Assembly: GCF_947495145.1 (NCBI RefSeq) | Contig: NZ_CANLXP010000003.1 | Location: 184,006-248,005 of the forward strand | DNA length: 64,000 bases | Source: an uncultured Arthrobacter sp. | Lineage (GTDB): Bacteria > Actinomycetota > Actinomycetes > Actinomycetales > Micrococcaceae | Direction: 5' to 3' | Shown here: positions 47,915 to 57,158 of the stretch, piece after piece | How positions within the stretch are numbered: the stretch's first letter is position 1 | Layout: the number at the start of each line of letters is the position of its first letter | Program-made: the position numbers and the translations under genes | Notes under the pieces: generated by a model | Told to the model about the DNA's origin: nothing | Database searches by the model: none | What the model saw: only the letters and a program-made list of their open reading frames with translations

Positions 47915-48970
47915 TTACGCGGGCGCGGGAACGCTGTAGCAGCCTATCCACCGACCAAGTTCGGCGTACACTTTCTGCCGCACCGGTGCCGAAGACAGCA
48001 GAGTATCGTGCAGTGCGCCGTCGAACCGGCACACCGTGACGTGGGGTCCGAGCTGCAGCGCGCGCTGGGTCATGACGGTCACATCGAGGACGCTGTCCGA
48101 AGACAGCATTGAGTCATTCCATACGGGACTTATCGTTGACCTCGAGGAGGCCAGGACAAGGACCGGAACGTCGATCGAAAGTCCGCGGCGCACCTGTGCG
48201 TGGCCGGTCAGCACCGCCGTAAGCCAACCCGCGCGGATGGGGAATCCGAACTGCGGCCGCCAGAGGCCGTTCAGGTCCCACTCTCCATCAGCCTGGTTGC
48301 TGATGCTTCGCCAGTAGAAGCCGAACTCCGGAAGCTTTAGGCGGGCCTTGGGCCTGAAGCGTGTGATCGGGTCCAGCAGGCCCTGGGTTGTGGTGCGCAG
48401 GATCGCGCTGCCCTGAATATCCAGCCATGGGCTGTTGAGGATGAGGCTCGAAACCCTGCCGGGGAAGCGGTGTGCCCACAGAGCTGCAACGAGCGCGCCG
48501 GTCGAATGCGCCATGAGGGAGATGCCCGAAGGCGGTGCCCCGGTCCGTGTCCCGATGTCCTCGGAGAGGGTGTCAAGCGCGGTGGTGATGTCGTCGTCGT
48601 ACTCCGCAAGGTCCGTAACGTAACCGGGCGTTTGCCAGCTGCGCAGGCTTCGTCCGTATTTTCGAAGGTCCAGCGCATAGAACGCGATACCGCGTTCGCT
48701 GAAGAACCGCGCCAGTTCGTGCTGGAAGAAGTAGTCGCTCCAACCGTGCAGATACAGCACCGCCTGGACCGGCTTCTTCGGTTCATCCCGTCCGCTGACG
48801 CGTCGCAGTAGTGCCCGCGCAGTGCCGCGCAGGTCGGGCGGCGTCTCGACAGCGGGCGGTGTGTACGCGACGAGCGTCGCGACGCAGGGGCCCTCATCAT
48901 CGGCGCCCAGGTCAAGCTCGGTAAGGGCGAACCCGTCGCCGAGATGGTCCGGCTGCCAGTTGATGCCCAT
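47915..48970 (-). CDS. Alpha/beta hydrolase (lysophospholipase-like)
   Basis: Serine hydrolase-like protein of 351 residues. YLHGWSDYFFQ near residue 88 is the oxyanion segment, followed by YALDLRKYGRS and the nucleophile elbow MAHSTGA near residue 160, as in the Hydrolase_4 (serine aminopeptidase S33) group. The late CRFDGALHDTLLS segment carries the likely catalytic His. No signal peptide. Substrate unknown. ATG at 48970 is preceded by TATCCT-N6 on the minus strand and no Shine-Dalgarno sequence, suggesting a leaderless mRNA. Divergent from pyrD. Confidence 0.85.
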   Translation of the reverse strand: MGINWQPDHLGDGFALTELDLGADDEGPCVATLVAYTPPAVETPPDLRGTARALLRRVSGRDEPKKPVQAVLYLHGWSDYFFQHELARFFSERGIAFYALDLRKYGRSLRSWQTPGYVTDLAEYDDDITTALDTLSEDIGTRTGAPPSGISLMAHSTGALVAALWAHRFPGRVSSLILNSPWLDIQGSAILRTTTQGLLDPITRFRPKARLKLPEFGFYWRSISNQADGEWDLNGLWRPQFGFPIRAGWLTAVLTGHAQVRRGLSIDVPVLVLASSRSTISPVWNDSMLSSDSVLDVTVMTQRALQLGPHVTVCRFDGALHDTLLSSAPVRQKVYAELGRWIGCYSVPAPA

Positions 48971-48982
48971 GAATCGAGGATA
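48971..48982 (-). promoter_or_regulatory. Probable -10 element for a leaderless hydrolase mRNA
   Basis: TATCCT (48982-48977 on the minus strand) is followed by six bases and the ATG at 48970; no ribosome site is visible. Confidence 0.5.
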
Positions 48983-49035
48983 TCGATGCGCTCATCAAGT
49001 TGGTGAAGCGGCGGGCGCCGTGGCAACTTTGATCC

Positions 49036-50112
<1,077 letters not shown>

Positions 50113-50150
50113 CTCAGGGAAGTGAGCGTCGTGGCCCGCGGTCAGACCAG

Positions 50151-50741
50151 TCAAGCCGGGTACTGGCCGCGACCGACCTGGGGCTTGGGCAGGCGCAGCC
50201 GCCGGATCTGCATCGCGCGTGAAATGCCATACCAGAGATCGCCGCGTCCCGGTTCGCCGAACTTCTCGGTCAGGCGGGTCTTCAGCTTGCGGCGCAAGAG
50301 CAGGCAGTCAACGATGACAGCGAGGATGATCACCCAGAAGGTGAGCATCACGTAGCCCTGGAGCGTGAGGTTCGGAATGAAACTAAGGAAGACGAAGACG
50401 AGAGCCGCGAACATCAGAAACTCGGCGACGTTCCACCGGGCATCCACGTAGTCCCGAACGTAGCGGCGTGCCGGGCCCTTGTCCCGAAAAGGCAGGTGCC
50501 GCTCGTCACCGTTCTCCAGGGCGCGGCGCATGCGCATCTGTTCCTCGCGCCTGGCCAGGCGGGATGCTTCCCGTGCTGCCTTCCGGTCATTGGGTACCAG
50601 CGGGCGCTTGCGCGCTGCTTCCTGCACGCTGCGCTTCGGAGTGGGCGCGCCCTTGCCTGCCGTCCGCAGACGGTGCTCCTCGGCGGCGGCTTGATCGGTG
50701 GGATTCTCGATAACGGCAGCGTCTTTTTTTCGTCCAAACAC
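50151..50741 (-). CDS. DUF3043 membrane protein
   Basis: Actinobacterial membrane protein of 196 residues. A charged N-terminal half (KRSVQEAARKRPLVPNDRKAA, then an RRxEQMRMRRAL run) ends in RRYVRDYVDARWN. Two hydrophobic helices follow (FLMFAALVFVFLSFIP and GYVMLTFWVIILAVIVDCLLL) and then a basic tail. Function unknown. GTG at 50741 has AGAGG almost adjoining it and a TATCCT five bases upstream, so either a short or no 5' leader is likely. Divergent from the dipeptidase gene. Confidence 0.82.
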   Translation of the reverse strand: MFGRKKDAAVIENPTDQAAAEEHRLRTAGKGAPTPKRSVQEAARKRPLVPNDRKAAREASRLARREEQMRMRRALENGDERHLPFRDKGPARRYVRDYVDARWNVAEFLMFAALVFVFLSFIPNLTLQGYVMLTFWVIILAVIVDCLLLRRKLKTRLTEKFGEPGRGDLWYGISRAMQIRRLRLPKPQVGRGQYPA

Positions 50742-50788
50742 CCCTCTAGGATACCCGCCCCGCAGGCCTCGGCTTCCGCCATCGTGTG

Positions 50789-50801
50789 TAGGCTCGAATG
50801 T
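50789..50801 (+). promoter_or_regulatory. Probable -10 element for a leaderless dipeptidase mRNA
   Basis: TAGGCT (50789-50794) is followed by seven bases and ATG at 50802. No Shine-Dalgarno sequence. Confidence 0.45.
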
Positions 50802-52202
50802 ATGAACAAGCTATCTACTGATGCCCTGCCGGACACCACCGTTGCTGCCCTGCGTTCCAGTGTCGACTCGTCGTTTCCTCGAACAGTTGAGGAGCTCACG
50901 TCGCTCGTAGCCATTCCGGGCGTGGCCTGGGCCGCCTTTGATCCTGCTGAACTTGATCGAAGTGCCGAAGCTGTCGCTGCCCTCGTTCGATCCACCGGGA
51001 TTGAGGACGTACGCATCCTGCGCGTGGACAACAGCGGCACTCCGGGTGGTCCTGCCGTCGTTGCACGCCGGCCGGCTGCTGCGGGGAAGCCCACCGTCCT
51101 GCTGTATGCACACCACGATGTGCAGCCGCCAGGTGCCCGCGAGCTGTGGGAGAGCGAGCCGTTCGTCGCCGAGGAGCGCGGGGGACGTCTGTACGGTAGG
51201 GGCGCCGCCGATGACAAAGCCGGCATCATGGCTCATATCGCAGCGTTCCGTGCTGTCACCGAGGTTCTGGGGGACGAGCTTGGCGTGGGAATCACCCTGT
51301 TCATCGAGGGGGAGGAGGAGGCCGGGTCTCCTACCTTCCGTCGATTCCTCGATGAGCATCGTGAGCTGCTGCAGTCCGATGTCATCGTGGTTGCCGACTC
51401 GAGCAACTGGAAAGTCGGCGTACCGGCGCTCACCACCAGCCTGCGTGGTCTGGTGGACGGCACCATTGAGGTCAGGGTCCTCGAACACGCGGTGCATTCC
51501 GGAATGTTCGGCGGTCCGGTGCTGGACGCACCGACGCTGCTTGCACGGCTGATCGCCACCCTGCACGACGACGACGGCAGCGTCGCCATCGATGGGCTCG
51601 TTTCGGCCGATTCCGCGGTCGTGGACTACCCCGAGACGGACTATCGCGCGGACGCATCGGTTCTCGAAGGTGTCCGGCTCGCGGGAACAGGCTCGCTCGC
51701 GTCGCGGTTGTGGACGCAGCCGGCACTCTCCATCATCGGCATCGACGCTCCAAGTGTGGCGGTCTCGTCCAACACGCTGCTGCCGGCGGCGCGGGCGAAA
51801 TTCAGTCTTCGCCTGGCGCCGGGTCAGGACCCGCAGGAGGCGATGGCTGCGGTTGAACGCCACGTCAATGCCAACGCTCCTTTCGGCGCCACCGTCACGT
51901 TCACACCCGGCGAGTCGGGTAATCCTTTCTCCACAGACACCACGAAGCCCGCTGCCCAGATGGCCATGTGGGCGCTTCGGACCGCCTGGGGGACGGATGC
52001 CGTCGAGACCGGCATCGGCGGCTCCATACCGTTCATTGCCGATCTGACGGAGGTCTACCCCGACGCGCAGATTCTGGTGACCGGGGTAGAGGATCCCGAT
52101 TCAAGGGCGCACAGTGCCAACGAATCCCTGCACCTGGGCGAGTTCAGCCGGGCGGTGCTTGCGGAAGCGCTGATGCTGGCCCGGTTGGACGTGGGCGCCT
52201 GA
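50802..52202 (+). CDS. M20 family dipeptidase
   Basis: Zinc dipeptidase of 466 residues of the M20/ArgE-DapE group. Metal and catalytic residues are visible: HHDVQPPG near residue 105 (His and Asp), GRGAADDKAG with the bridging Asp near 135, and EGEEEAGSP with the catalytic and ligand Glu pair near 170. The dimerisation domain lies in the middle. The open frame reaches back to 50496 across the divergent DUF3043 gene, so ATG 50802 is chosen. No signal peptide; cytoplasmic peptide turnover is likely. Confidence 0.9.
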   Translation: MNKLSTDALPDTTVAALRSSVDSSFPRTVEELTSLVAIPGVAWAAFDPAELDRSAEAVAALVRSTGIEDVRILRVDNSGTPGGPAVVARRPAAAGKPTVLLYAHHDVQPPGARELWESEPFVAEERGGRLYGRGAADDKAGIMAHIAAFRAVTEVLGDELGVGITLFIEGEEEAGSPTFRRFLDEHRELLQSDVIVVADSSNWKVGVPALTTSLRGLVDGTIEVRVLEHAVHSGMFGGPVLDAPTLLARLIATLHDDDGSVAIDGLVSADSAVVDYPETDYRADASVLEGVRLAGTGSLASRLWTQPALSIIGIDAPSVAVSSNTLLPAARAKFSLRLAPGQDPQEAMAAVERHVNANAPFGATVTFTPGESGNPFSTDTTKPAAQMAMWALRTAWGTDAVETGIGGSIPFIADLTEVYPDAQILVTGVEDPDSRAHSANESLHLGEFSRAVLAEALMLARLDVGA

Positions 52203-52407
52203 CCGGCGCGAGGCGTTGTACCGGTCGGCCTCCACACGGTCAGGAATGTTTGGCGGGAGCGGTTCGTTACACAGCTGGGCAGGCTGTGCGCACCGGAAGT
52301 ACCATGGAACCACAGCGCTGCGAGGCGTTGAAAGCCACTTGCCGCCGGGCGTCGTGTTTTCGGCGCGGGAGCCGGTGCGGCGGGCATAAAGCTAAGGAGA
52401 AGGCATC

Positions 52408-52791
52408 ATGAGCACATCAACGAGCGAACCGACCACCCAGACGGCCGCAGAGACCGAACTGCCGGTACACGAGGTTAACCTGTCAGATGTTGCCGCCGGA
52501 AAGGTACGCAGCCTGCTGGAACAAGAGGGGCGAACCGACCTTCGACTTCGGGTGGCAGTGCAGCCAGGTGGCTGTTCCGGTCTGATCTACCAGCTCTACT
52601 TTGATGAGCGGGTGCTGGACGGAGACGCCGTTCGGGATTTCGATGGCGTGGAAGTCATCGTCGACCGCATGAGCGTTCCCTATCTCGCCGGTGCATCCAT
52701 TGATTTTGAGGACACCATATCCAAGCAGGGCTTTACTATCGACAACCCGAACGCGGGCGGCTCCTGCGCCTGTGGCGACTCCTTCCACTAG
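52408..52791 (+). CDS. erpA: A-type iron-sulfur cluster carrier (ErpA/HesB family)
   Basis: Accepts and delivers Fe-S clusters to apoproteins, 127 residues. The three conserved cysteines are present: Cys56 in GGCSGLIYQL and two in the C-terminal SCACGDSFH (C-A-C where many carriers have C-G-C). ATG at 52408 with AAGGAGAAGG upstream. A strong terminator follows. The gene lies next to the respiratory operons that contain an Fe-S protein (Rieske), but A-type carriers serve many targets. Confidence 0.9.
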   Translation: MSTSTSEPTTQTAAETELPVHEVNLSDVAAGKVRSLLEQEGRTDLRLRVAVQPGGCSGLIYQLYFDERVLDGDAVRDFDGVEVIVDRMSVPYLAGASIDFEDTISKQGFTIDNPNAGGSCACGDSFH

Positions 52792-52812
52792 GCTTCGCCT
52801 CGAATGGGCTCG

Positions 52813-52857
52813 AGCCCCCGGCACGTATCCAAAACGGGTACGTGCCGGGGGCTTTGT
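52813..52857 (+). terminator. Intrinsic terminator after erpA
   Basis: Arms AGCCCCCGGCACGTA (52813-52827) and TACGTGCCGGGGGCT (52839-52853), perfect 15 bp, followed by TTGTTGT. It separates erpA from the ctaCDF promoter. Confidence 0.9.
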
Positions 52858-52876
52858 TGTCACACGATGGCTACCG

Positions 52877-52905
52877 TTGCGGGTAAGCTCTACAGTGAGT
52901 AGTAA
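52877..52905 (+). promoter_or_regulatory. Probable ctaCDF promoter
   Basis: TTGCGG (52877-52882), 17-base spacer, TAGTAA (52900-52905). The -10 overlaps the right arm of the CTCTAC-N5-GTAGTA palindrome, so a protein bound there would block RNA polymerase. Confidence 0.5.
52888..52904. promoter_or_regulatory. Candidate respiratory operator, copy 1 (ctaC)
   Basis: CTCTAC-AGTGA-GTAGTA. The core CTAC-N5-GTAG is shared with copies at 60813-60829 (qcrC) and 61606-61622 (ctaE/trpD), giving the consensus YTCTAC-N5-GTAGWW. The right arm runs into the -10 hexamer. It resembles BlaI/MecI-type operators (TACTAC...GTAGTA), but the regulator is not known. Confidence 0.6.
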
Positions 52906-52924
52906 AACTGAAAGTGCTTCGCGT

Positions 52925-52980
52925 TTAAGCAGTAGCTTAATTAGCGGCGTGCACCGGAGACGCTGCCACCGTCGGTGGCA
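52925..52980 (+). promoter_or_regulatory. Two hairpins in the ctaC 5' leader
   Basis: TTAAGC-AGTA-GCTTAA (52925-52940), an unusually AT-rich palindrome for this genome, and TGCCACC-GTC-GGTGGCA (52964-52980), a tight stem 28 bases before the ctaC start and just upstream of its AAAGGAAGG ribosome site. Both would be in the mRNA if transcription starts near 52912. Confidence 0.5.
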
Positions 52981-53008
52981 CCGCACGTAAGAAAAGGAAG
53001 GGCCGTCT

Positions 53009-53890
53009 GTGAGTTCGCAGGACCGAACCGGCAGCCGACGCGCAAAGATTCTCAAGGTCTCAAGCCTCGTGGTCGTGGCTGCGCTGTTCTTGTCTGGTTG
53101 TTCATCAGAAGTCCAAAAAGGTTGGCTGCCCACCGAGCGGGACACCACTAACCACACCGGCCGGATCATTGACCTCTGGGTCAATTCCTGGATCGCCGCC
53201 CTGGTGGTTGGCGTCATTACCTGGGGCCTGATTATCTGGTGCATCGTGGCATACCGCCGTCGTCGGGATGAGACGGGTTATCCGCGCCAGCTCAGCTACA
53301 ACCTCCCCTTGGAAGTGTTCTACCTCACCATCCCGATTTTCATGGTGCTGGTTTTTTTCTACTTCACGAACCGCGACCAGCAGGCTATCGACGCGCGCGT
53401 CGAAGATCCCGACGTGATCATCGACGTCCGTGGCAAGCAGTGGTCCTGGGATTTCAACTACGTTCTTGAGGACAAGTACGACGTCGGCGTTCAAGCTCAG
53501 CTTGATGGCGAGCCCGGAGTCCCCGAGACGCTGCCTACGCTGTACCTGCCGGTCAACCAGACGGTCGAGTTCCGGCTCAACGCCCGCGACGTCATTCACT
53601 CTTTCTGGGTACCGGCCTTCCTGCAGAAGCGCGATATGATCCCCGAGCGGGAAAATTACATCACCCTTACCCCCACCCGCGAAGGTGTCTTCGAGGGCAA
53701 GTGCGCCGAGCTGTGCGGCGAGTACCACTCGGAGATGCTGTTCAACGTGGCAGTGGTTTCCGAGGAGGAATACGAAGCGCACCTGGAAACGCTTGAGGAC
53801 GGACAGCTGGGCGAAGAGTATGACCGCAATCCGCAGAGTGTTACGGGCGAGAGCCCCAGCGGAGCTGACGAGCAAATTGGGCAGGATTAA
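53009..53890 (+). CDS. ctaC: Cytochrome c oxidase subunit II
   Basis: Carries the CuA centre that receives electrons from cytochrome c for the aa3 oxidase; 293 residues. A lipoprotein signal peptide ends in the lipobox LSGC (Cys31). Two membrane helices lie about residues 52-75 and 100-118. The CuA site CAELCGEYHSEM is at about residues 232-243, with HSFW upstream giving the other His. GTG at 53009 with AAGGAAGG upstream. First gene of ctaCDF. In actinobacteria this oxidase takes electrons from the dihaem QcrC in a bc1-aa3 supercomplex. Confidence 0.95.
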   Translation: MSSQDRTGSRRAKILKVSSLVVVAALFLSGCSSEVQKGWLPTERDTTNHTGRIIDLWVNSWIAALVVGVITWGLIIWCIVAYRRRRDETGYPRQLSYNLPLEVFYLTIPIFMVLVFFYFTNRDQQAIDARVEDPDVIIDVRGKQWSWDFNYVLEDKYDVGVQAQLDGEPGVPETLPTLYLPVNQTVEFRLNARDVIHSFWVPAFLQKRDMIPERENYITLTPTREGVFEGKCAELCGEYHSEMLFNVAVVSEEEYEAHLETLEDGQLGEEYDRNPQSVTGESPSGADEQIGQD

Positions 53891-53894
53891 TTAG

Positions 53895-55622
53895 ATGTCT
53901 ACTTACGAATACACCGCCGAGGACGCTGGCACTACAGTTGCTCCGCGGGTCGTCCCACGATCCAAGGGTCGAATAGTCGTCAACTGGATCACCTCCACTG
54001 ATCACAAGACGATCGGATACATGTATCTGATCGCTTCGTTCGTGTTCTTCTGCCTCGGCGGCGTGATGGCCCTTGTCATCCGTGCCGAGCTATTCGAGCC
54101 GGGTATGCAGATCCTGCAGACCAAGGAGCAGTACAACCAGTTGTTCACCATGCACGGCACGGTGATGCTGCTGATGTTCGCAACCCCGCTTTTTGCCGGG
54201 TTCACCAACGTCATCATGCCGCTGCAAATCGGTGCGCCTGACGTCGCCTTCCCGCGGCTGAACGCGCTGGCCTTCTGGTTCTTCCTCTTCGGCAGCACCA
54301 TTGCCGTCTCGGGATTCATCACCCCGCAGGGAGCAGCGTCATTCGGCTGGTTCGCCTACGCTCCGCTGTCGAACACAACGTTCTCGCCGGGAGTTGGCGG
54401 TGACCTCTGGGTCTTTGGCCTTGCGCTCTCCGGGTTCGGCACCATCCTTGGCGCCGTCAACTTCATCACCACCATCATCTGCATGCGGGCACCCGGCATG
54501 ACCATGTGGCGCATGCCGATTTTCACCTGGAACGCGCTGGTCACCTCGATCCTCGTGCTGATGGCCTTCCCGCCGCTTGCAGCGGCGCTGTTTGCGCTCG
54601 GCGCGGACCGACGGTTCGGGGCGCATATTTTCGATCCGGACAACGGGGGAGCGATCCTCTGGCAGCACCTCTTCTGGTTCTTCGGCCACCCCGAGGTGTA
54701 CATCATCGCCCTGCCGTTCTTCGGGATCGTTTCCGAGATTTTCCCGGTTTTCAGTCGAAAACCCATCTTCGGTTACAAAGGCCTCGTCTTCGCCACCATC
54801 GCTATTGCGGCGCTGTCCGTAACGGTGTGGGCGCACCACATGTACGTGACAGGAGCGGTGCTGCTGCCGTTCTTCGCCTTTATGACAATGCTCATCGCGG
54901 TACCCACCGGAGTGAAGTTCTTCAACTGGATCGGCACCATGTGGCGAGGGTCAATTACCTTTGAAACGCCCATGCTGTGGAGCCTCGGCTTCCTGGTCAC
55001 ATTCCTGTTCGGCGGTCTGACAGGGATCATCCTGGCCTCTCCGCCGCTGGATTTCCAGGTTTCCGACACATACTTCGTGGTGGCCCACTTCCATTACGTC
55101 GTCTTCGGAACCGTGGTGTTCGCTATGTTCGCCGGATTCTACTTCTGGTGGCCCAAGTGGACCGGAAAAATGCTGAATGAGCGGTTGGGGAAGATCCACT
55201 TCTGGCTTCTGTTCCTTGGCTTCCACGGCACATTTTTGATTCAGCACTGGCTGGGAGTCATCGGTATGCCCCGCCGGTACGCCGACTACCTGCCTGAGGA
55301 CATGTTTACGTCGATGAACCAGTTCTCGACCATCGCCTCTTTCGTTCTGGGCGCATCGCTGATTCCGTTCTTCTGGAACGTGTATGTCACCTGGCGCAGC
55401 GGAACCAAGGTAGAGGTCGACGATCCTTGGGGCTTTGGTGCCTCGCTTGAATGGGCAACCTCCTGCCCACCGCCGCGGCACAACTTCACGTCCCTGCCCC
55501 GTATCCGTTCGGAACGGCCTGCACTTGACCTGCACCATCCCGAGTTGGCCCAGTGGCACACCCCAAGTTCACCCTCACCGGCAGCTCAGGTGCTCGGATC
55601 TGCCGATCGGAAGGACGCTTAA
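53895..55622 (+). CDS. ctaD: Cytochrome c oxidase subunit I
   Basis: Catalytic subunit of aa3-type oxidase, reducing oxygen at the haem a3-CuB site and pumping protons; 575 residues and 12 predicted membrane helices. The haem a ligand His is in TMHGTVML near residue 85, the CuB/Tyr motif [10 protein letters not shown] near residue 265, the two further CuB His in WAHHMYVTG near 315, and haem ligands in [10 protein letters not shown] near 400. ATG at 53895, four bases after ctaC; its stop abuts the ctaF start. Confidence 0.97.
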   Translation: MSTYEYTAEDAGTTVAPRVVPRSKGRIVVNWITSTDHKTIGYMYLIASFVFFCLGGVMALVIRAELFEPGMQILQTKEQYNQLFTMHGTVMLLMFATPLFAGFTNVIMPLQIGAPDVAFPRLNALAFWFFLFGSTIAVSGFITPQGAASFGWFAYAPLSNTTFSPGVGGDLWVFGLALSGFGTILGAVNFITTIICMRAPGMTMWRMPIFTWNALVTSILVLMAFPPLAAALFALGADRRFGAHIFDPDNGGAILWQHLFWFFGHPEVYIIALPFFGIVSEIFPVFSRKPIFGYKGLVFATIAIAALSVTVWAHHMYVTGAVLLPFFAFMTMLIAVPTGVKFFNWIGTMWRGSITFETPMLWSLGFLVTFLFGGLTGIILASPPLDFQVSDTYFVVAHFHYVVFGTVVFAMFAGFYFWWPKWTGKMLNERLGKIHFWLLFLGFHGTFLIQHWLGVIGMPRRYADYLPEDMFTSMNQFSTIASFVLGASLIPFFWNVYVTWRSGTKVEVDDPWGFGASLEWATSCPPPRHNFTSLPRIRSERPALDLHHPELAQWHTPSSPSPAAQVLGSADRKDA

Positions 55623-56024
55623 GTGAAGGTAGAGACACGCCTGTTCCTCCTACTGGTACCGTTTTTCGTACCGGTAGCGCTGATCTATGGGTTCCTGACC
55701 AATTGGTCAGAGTGGGTCGGCATCCTCGGTATCCTTCTGGTCGGCGGCCTCGCGGGAATGATCGGCTTTTATCTGGGCTTCACGGGGCGTCGGGTCGGAA
55801 TGCGGCCCGAGGATCGCCGTGATGCCGAGATCCATGAGGGATCCGGCGAACAGGGGCACTTCAGCCCCTGGAGCTGGTGGCCGCTCGTTCTCGGATTGTC
55901 AGCGGCAGGCGGATTCCTCGGTCTTGCTGCCGGCTGGTGGATTCTTTACGTTTCCGCTGGGCTGGCAGCCATTGCACTCGTCGGTTGGGTCTACGAGTAC
56001 AGCCGGGGAGACCACGCCCACTAG
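55623..56024 (+). CDS. ctaF: Cytochrome c oxidase subunit IV (actinobacterial CtaF)
   Basis: Accessory membrane subunit of actinobacterial aa3 oxidase, 133 residues with four hydrophobic helices (from RLFLLLVPFFVPVALIYGFL). Between helices two and three lies a polar loop of about 35 residues containing GRRVGMRPEDR. GTG start directly at the ctaD stop, so expression is coupled. A strong terminator ends the operon. Confidence 0.9.
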   Translation: MKVETRLFLLLVPFFVPVALIYGFLTNWSEWVGILGILLVGGLAGMIGFYLGFTGRRVGMRPEDRRDAEIHEGSGEQGHFSPWSWWPLVLGLSAAGGFLGLAAGWWILYVSAGLAAIALVGWVYEYSRGDHAH

Positions 56025-56048
56025 CAGTCTCCAAGCACTGCATCGTCG

Positions 56049-56081
56049 AAGGGTCCCGCACACAGCGTATGCGGGACCCTT
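56049..56081 (+). terminator. Intrinsic terminator after ctaF
   Basis: Arms AAGGGTCCCGCA (56049-56060) and TGCGGGACCCTT (56070-56081), perfect 12 bp, nine-base loop, then TCGTGT. Ends ctaCDF. Confidence 0.85.
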
Positions 56082-56201
56082 CGTGTATTCTGCTGCCGGA
56101 CCAGCTCGCCATGCTTCTTTCCGCCCGACTCCTGCGGCTCAGGAAGCCGAGCCGTACTGGAACCACGGAAGGCTATAGAATTGAGCAACTATACCGGTCC
56201 A

Positions 56202-56213
56202 CTTCTCCAGAAG
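56202..56213. promoter_or_regulatory. Short palindrome upstream of the GntR gene
   Basis: CTTCT-CC-AGAAG lies 27 bases before the GntR start, downstream of two CTATA copies (56173 and 56189) that may contain the -10. Possible autoregulatory site; weak evidence. Confidence 0.3.
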
Positions 56214-56240
56214 ACTGCAGCCACGCACTGAGGAGCTTCC

Positions 56241-57023
56241 ATGCCTGATCTACTCAGAGGCCTCGGAACAGTGCTTGACGGCAAGGGTGCCAAGCATGCA
56301 CAGCTTCGCGAGTTACTCCGTGCTTACATTCTTCAGCACGCAGAGCCGGGCACGGCAATACCGTCTGAGCGAAAGCTGACGGAACACTTCGGCGTTGCCC
56401 GCATGACGGTGCGTCATGCAATAGACGCGCTGGTTGCTGAGGAAGTGTTGGAGCGGATCGTGGGGCTTGGAACTTTCGTCGCCCACACGAAGCTTGACCT
56501 GCAGATGAAGCTCACCTCGTACAGCGAGGAGATGCATCGCCGCGGCATGGTGCCCGATGCCCGCGTCCTTAGCTTCGAGCAAATCGCTGCGACACCGCTG
56601 ATCGCCCGTGAACTTCAAATTGACCAGGGCGTACCAGTGGTGCGGTTCCGACGTCAGTTGCTGGCGGATCATGAGCCGATGAGCGTCGATGAGAACTTCA
56701 TCCCGGCGCATCGTGTACCGGGCATTCTCGATGATGATCCGCCCACCTCGCTGTACAACGTTCTCAGCGAGAAGTACGGGCTGGTGATGGAGTGGGGAGA
56801 GGACACCGTGGAAGCTACCGCGGCGTCACCCTCCATCGCCCGGCTGCTGAACGTGGAGATGGGGGCGCCGCTGCTCAAGATTCAACGCCACGCTTACGTC
56901 GCTCGCGCCATGATCGACTATTCAGTTTCGTACTATCGGGCGGACAGGTACAAGCTGTGGGTACCACTGCAGCGGCCAGGCATACGCACCCCGAGAACGT
57001 ACACGGCAAAGAGATTCAGTTGA
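56241..57023 (+). CDS. GntR-family regulator with UTRA effector domain
   Basis: Transcription factor of 260 residues of the HutC subfamily. The N-terminal winged helix (about residues 10-80) contains PSERKLTEHFGVARMTVRHAID and LERIVGLGTFVA. The UTRA effector domain (about 95-245) contains RFRRQLLADHEPMSVDENFIP and the late YSVSYYRADRY. Relatives sense sugars, amino sugars, histidine intermediates or fatty acids; the ligand here is unknown. It sits between ctaCDF and qcrB. Either it is a bystander or it controls part of the respiratory chain; the YTCTAC-N5-GTAGWW motif is not a typical GntR site. Confidence 0.88.
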   Translation: MPDLLRGLGTVLDGKGAKHAQLRELLRAYILQHAEPGTAIPSERKLTEHFGVARMTVRHAIDALVAEEVLERIVGLGTFVAHTKLDLQMKLTSYSEEMHRRGMVPDARVLSFEQIAATPLIARELQIDQGVPVVRFRRQLLADHEPMSVDENFIPAHRVPGILDDDPPTSLYNVLSEKYGLVMEWGEDTVEATAASPSIARLLNVEMGAPLLKIQRHAYVARAMIDYSVSYYRADRYKLWVPLQRPGIRTPRTYTAKRFS

Positions 57024-57104
57024 TGACCTCCATCGAGTTCCGACAGCCGAACTAGCTCGGCAAGAGATCAAGAGCGCCGGTTCTTGACCAACGACCCCTT
57101 GAAC

Positions 57105-57145
57105 AACAAGAAGAGGGACGCACGATGTGCGTCCCTCTTCTTGTT
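57105..57145. terminator. Long bidirectional terminator between GntR gene and qcrB
   Basis: Perfect 19-bp arms (57105-57123 and 57127-57145) around the loop GAT, with AACAAGAAGAGGG on one side and CCCTCTTCTTGTT on the other, so each strand ends in a T-rich run. It serves two convergent transcripts. Confidence 0.9.
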
Positions 57146-57158
57146 GTCCAGTCGGCAC

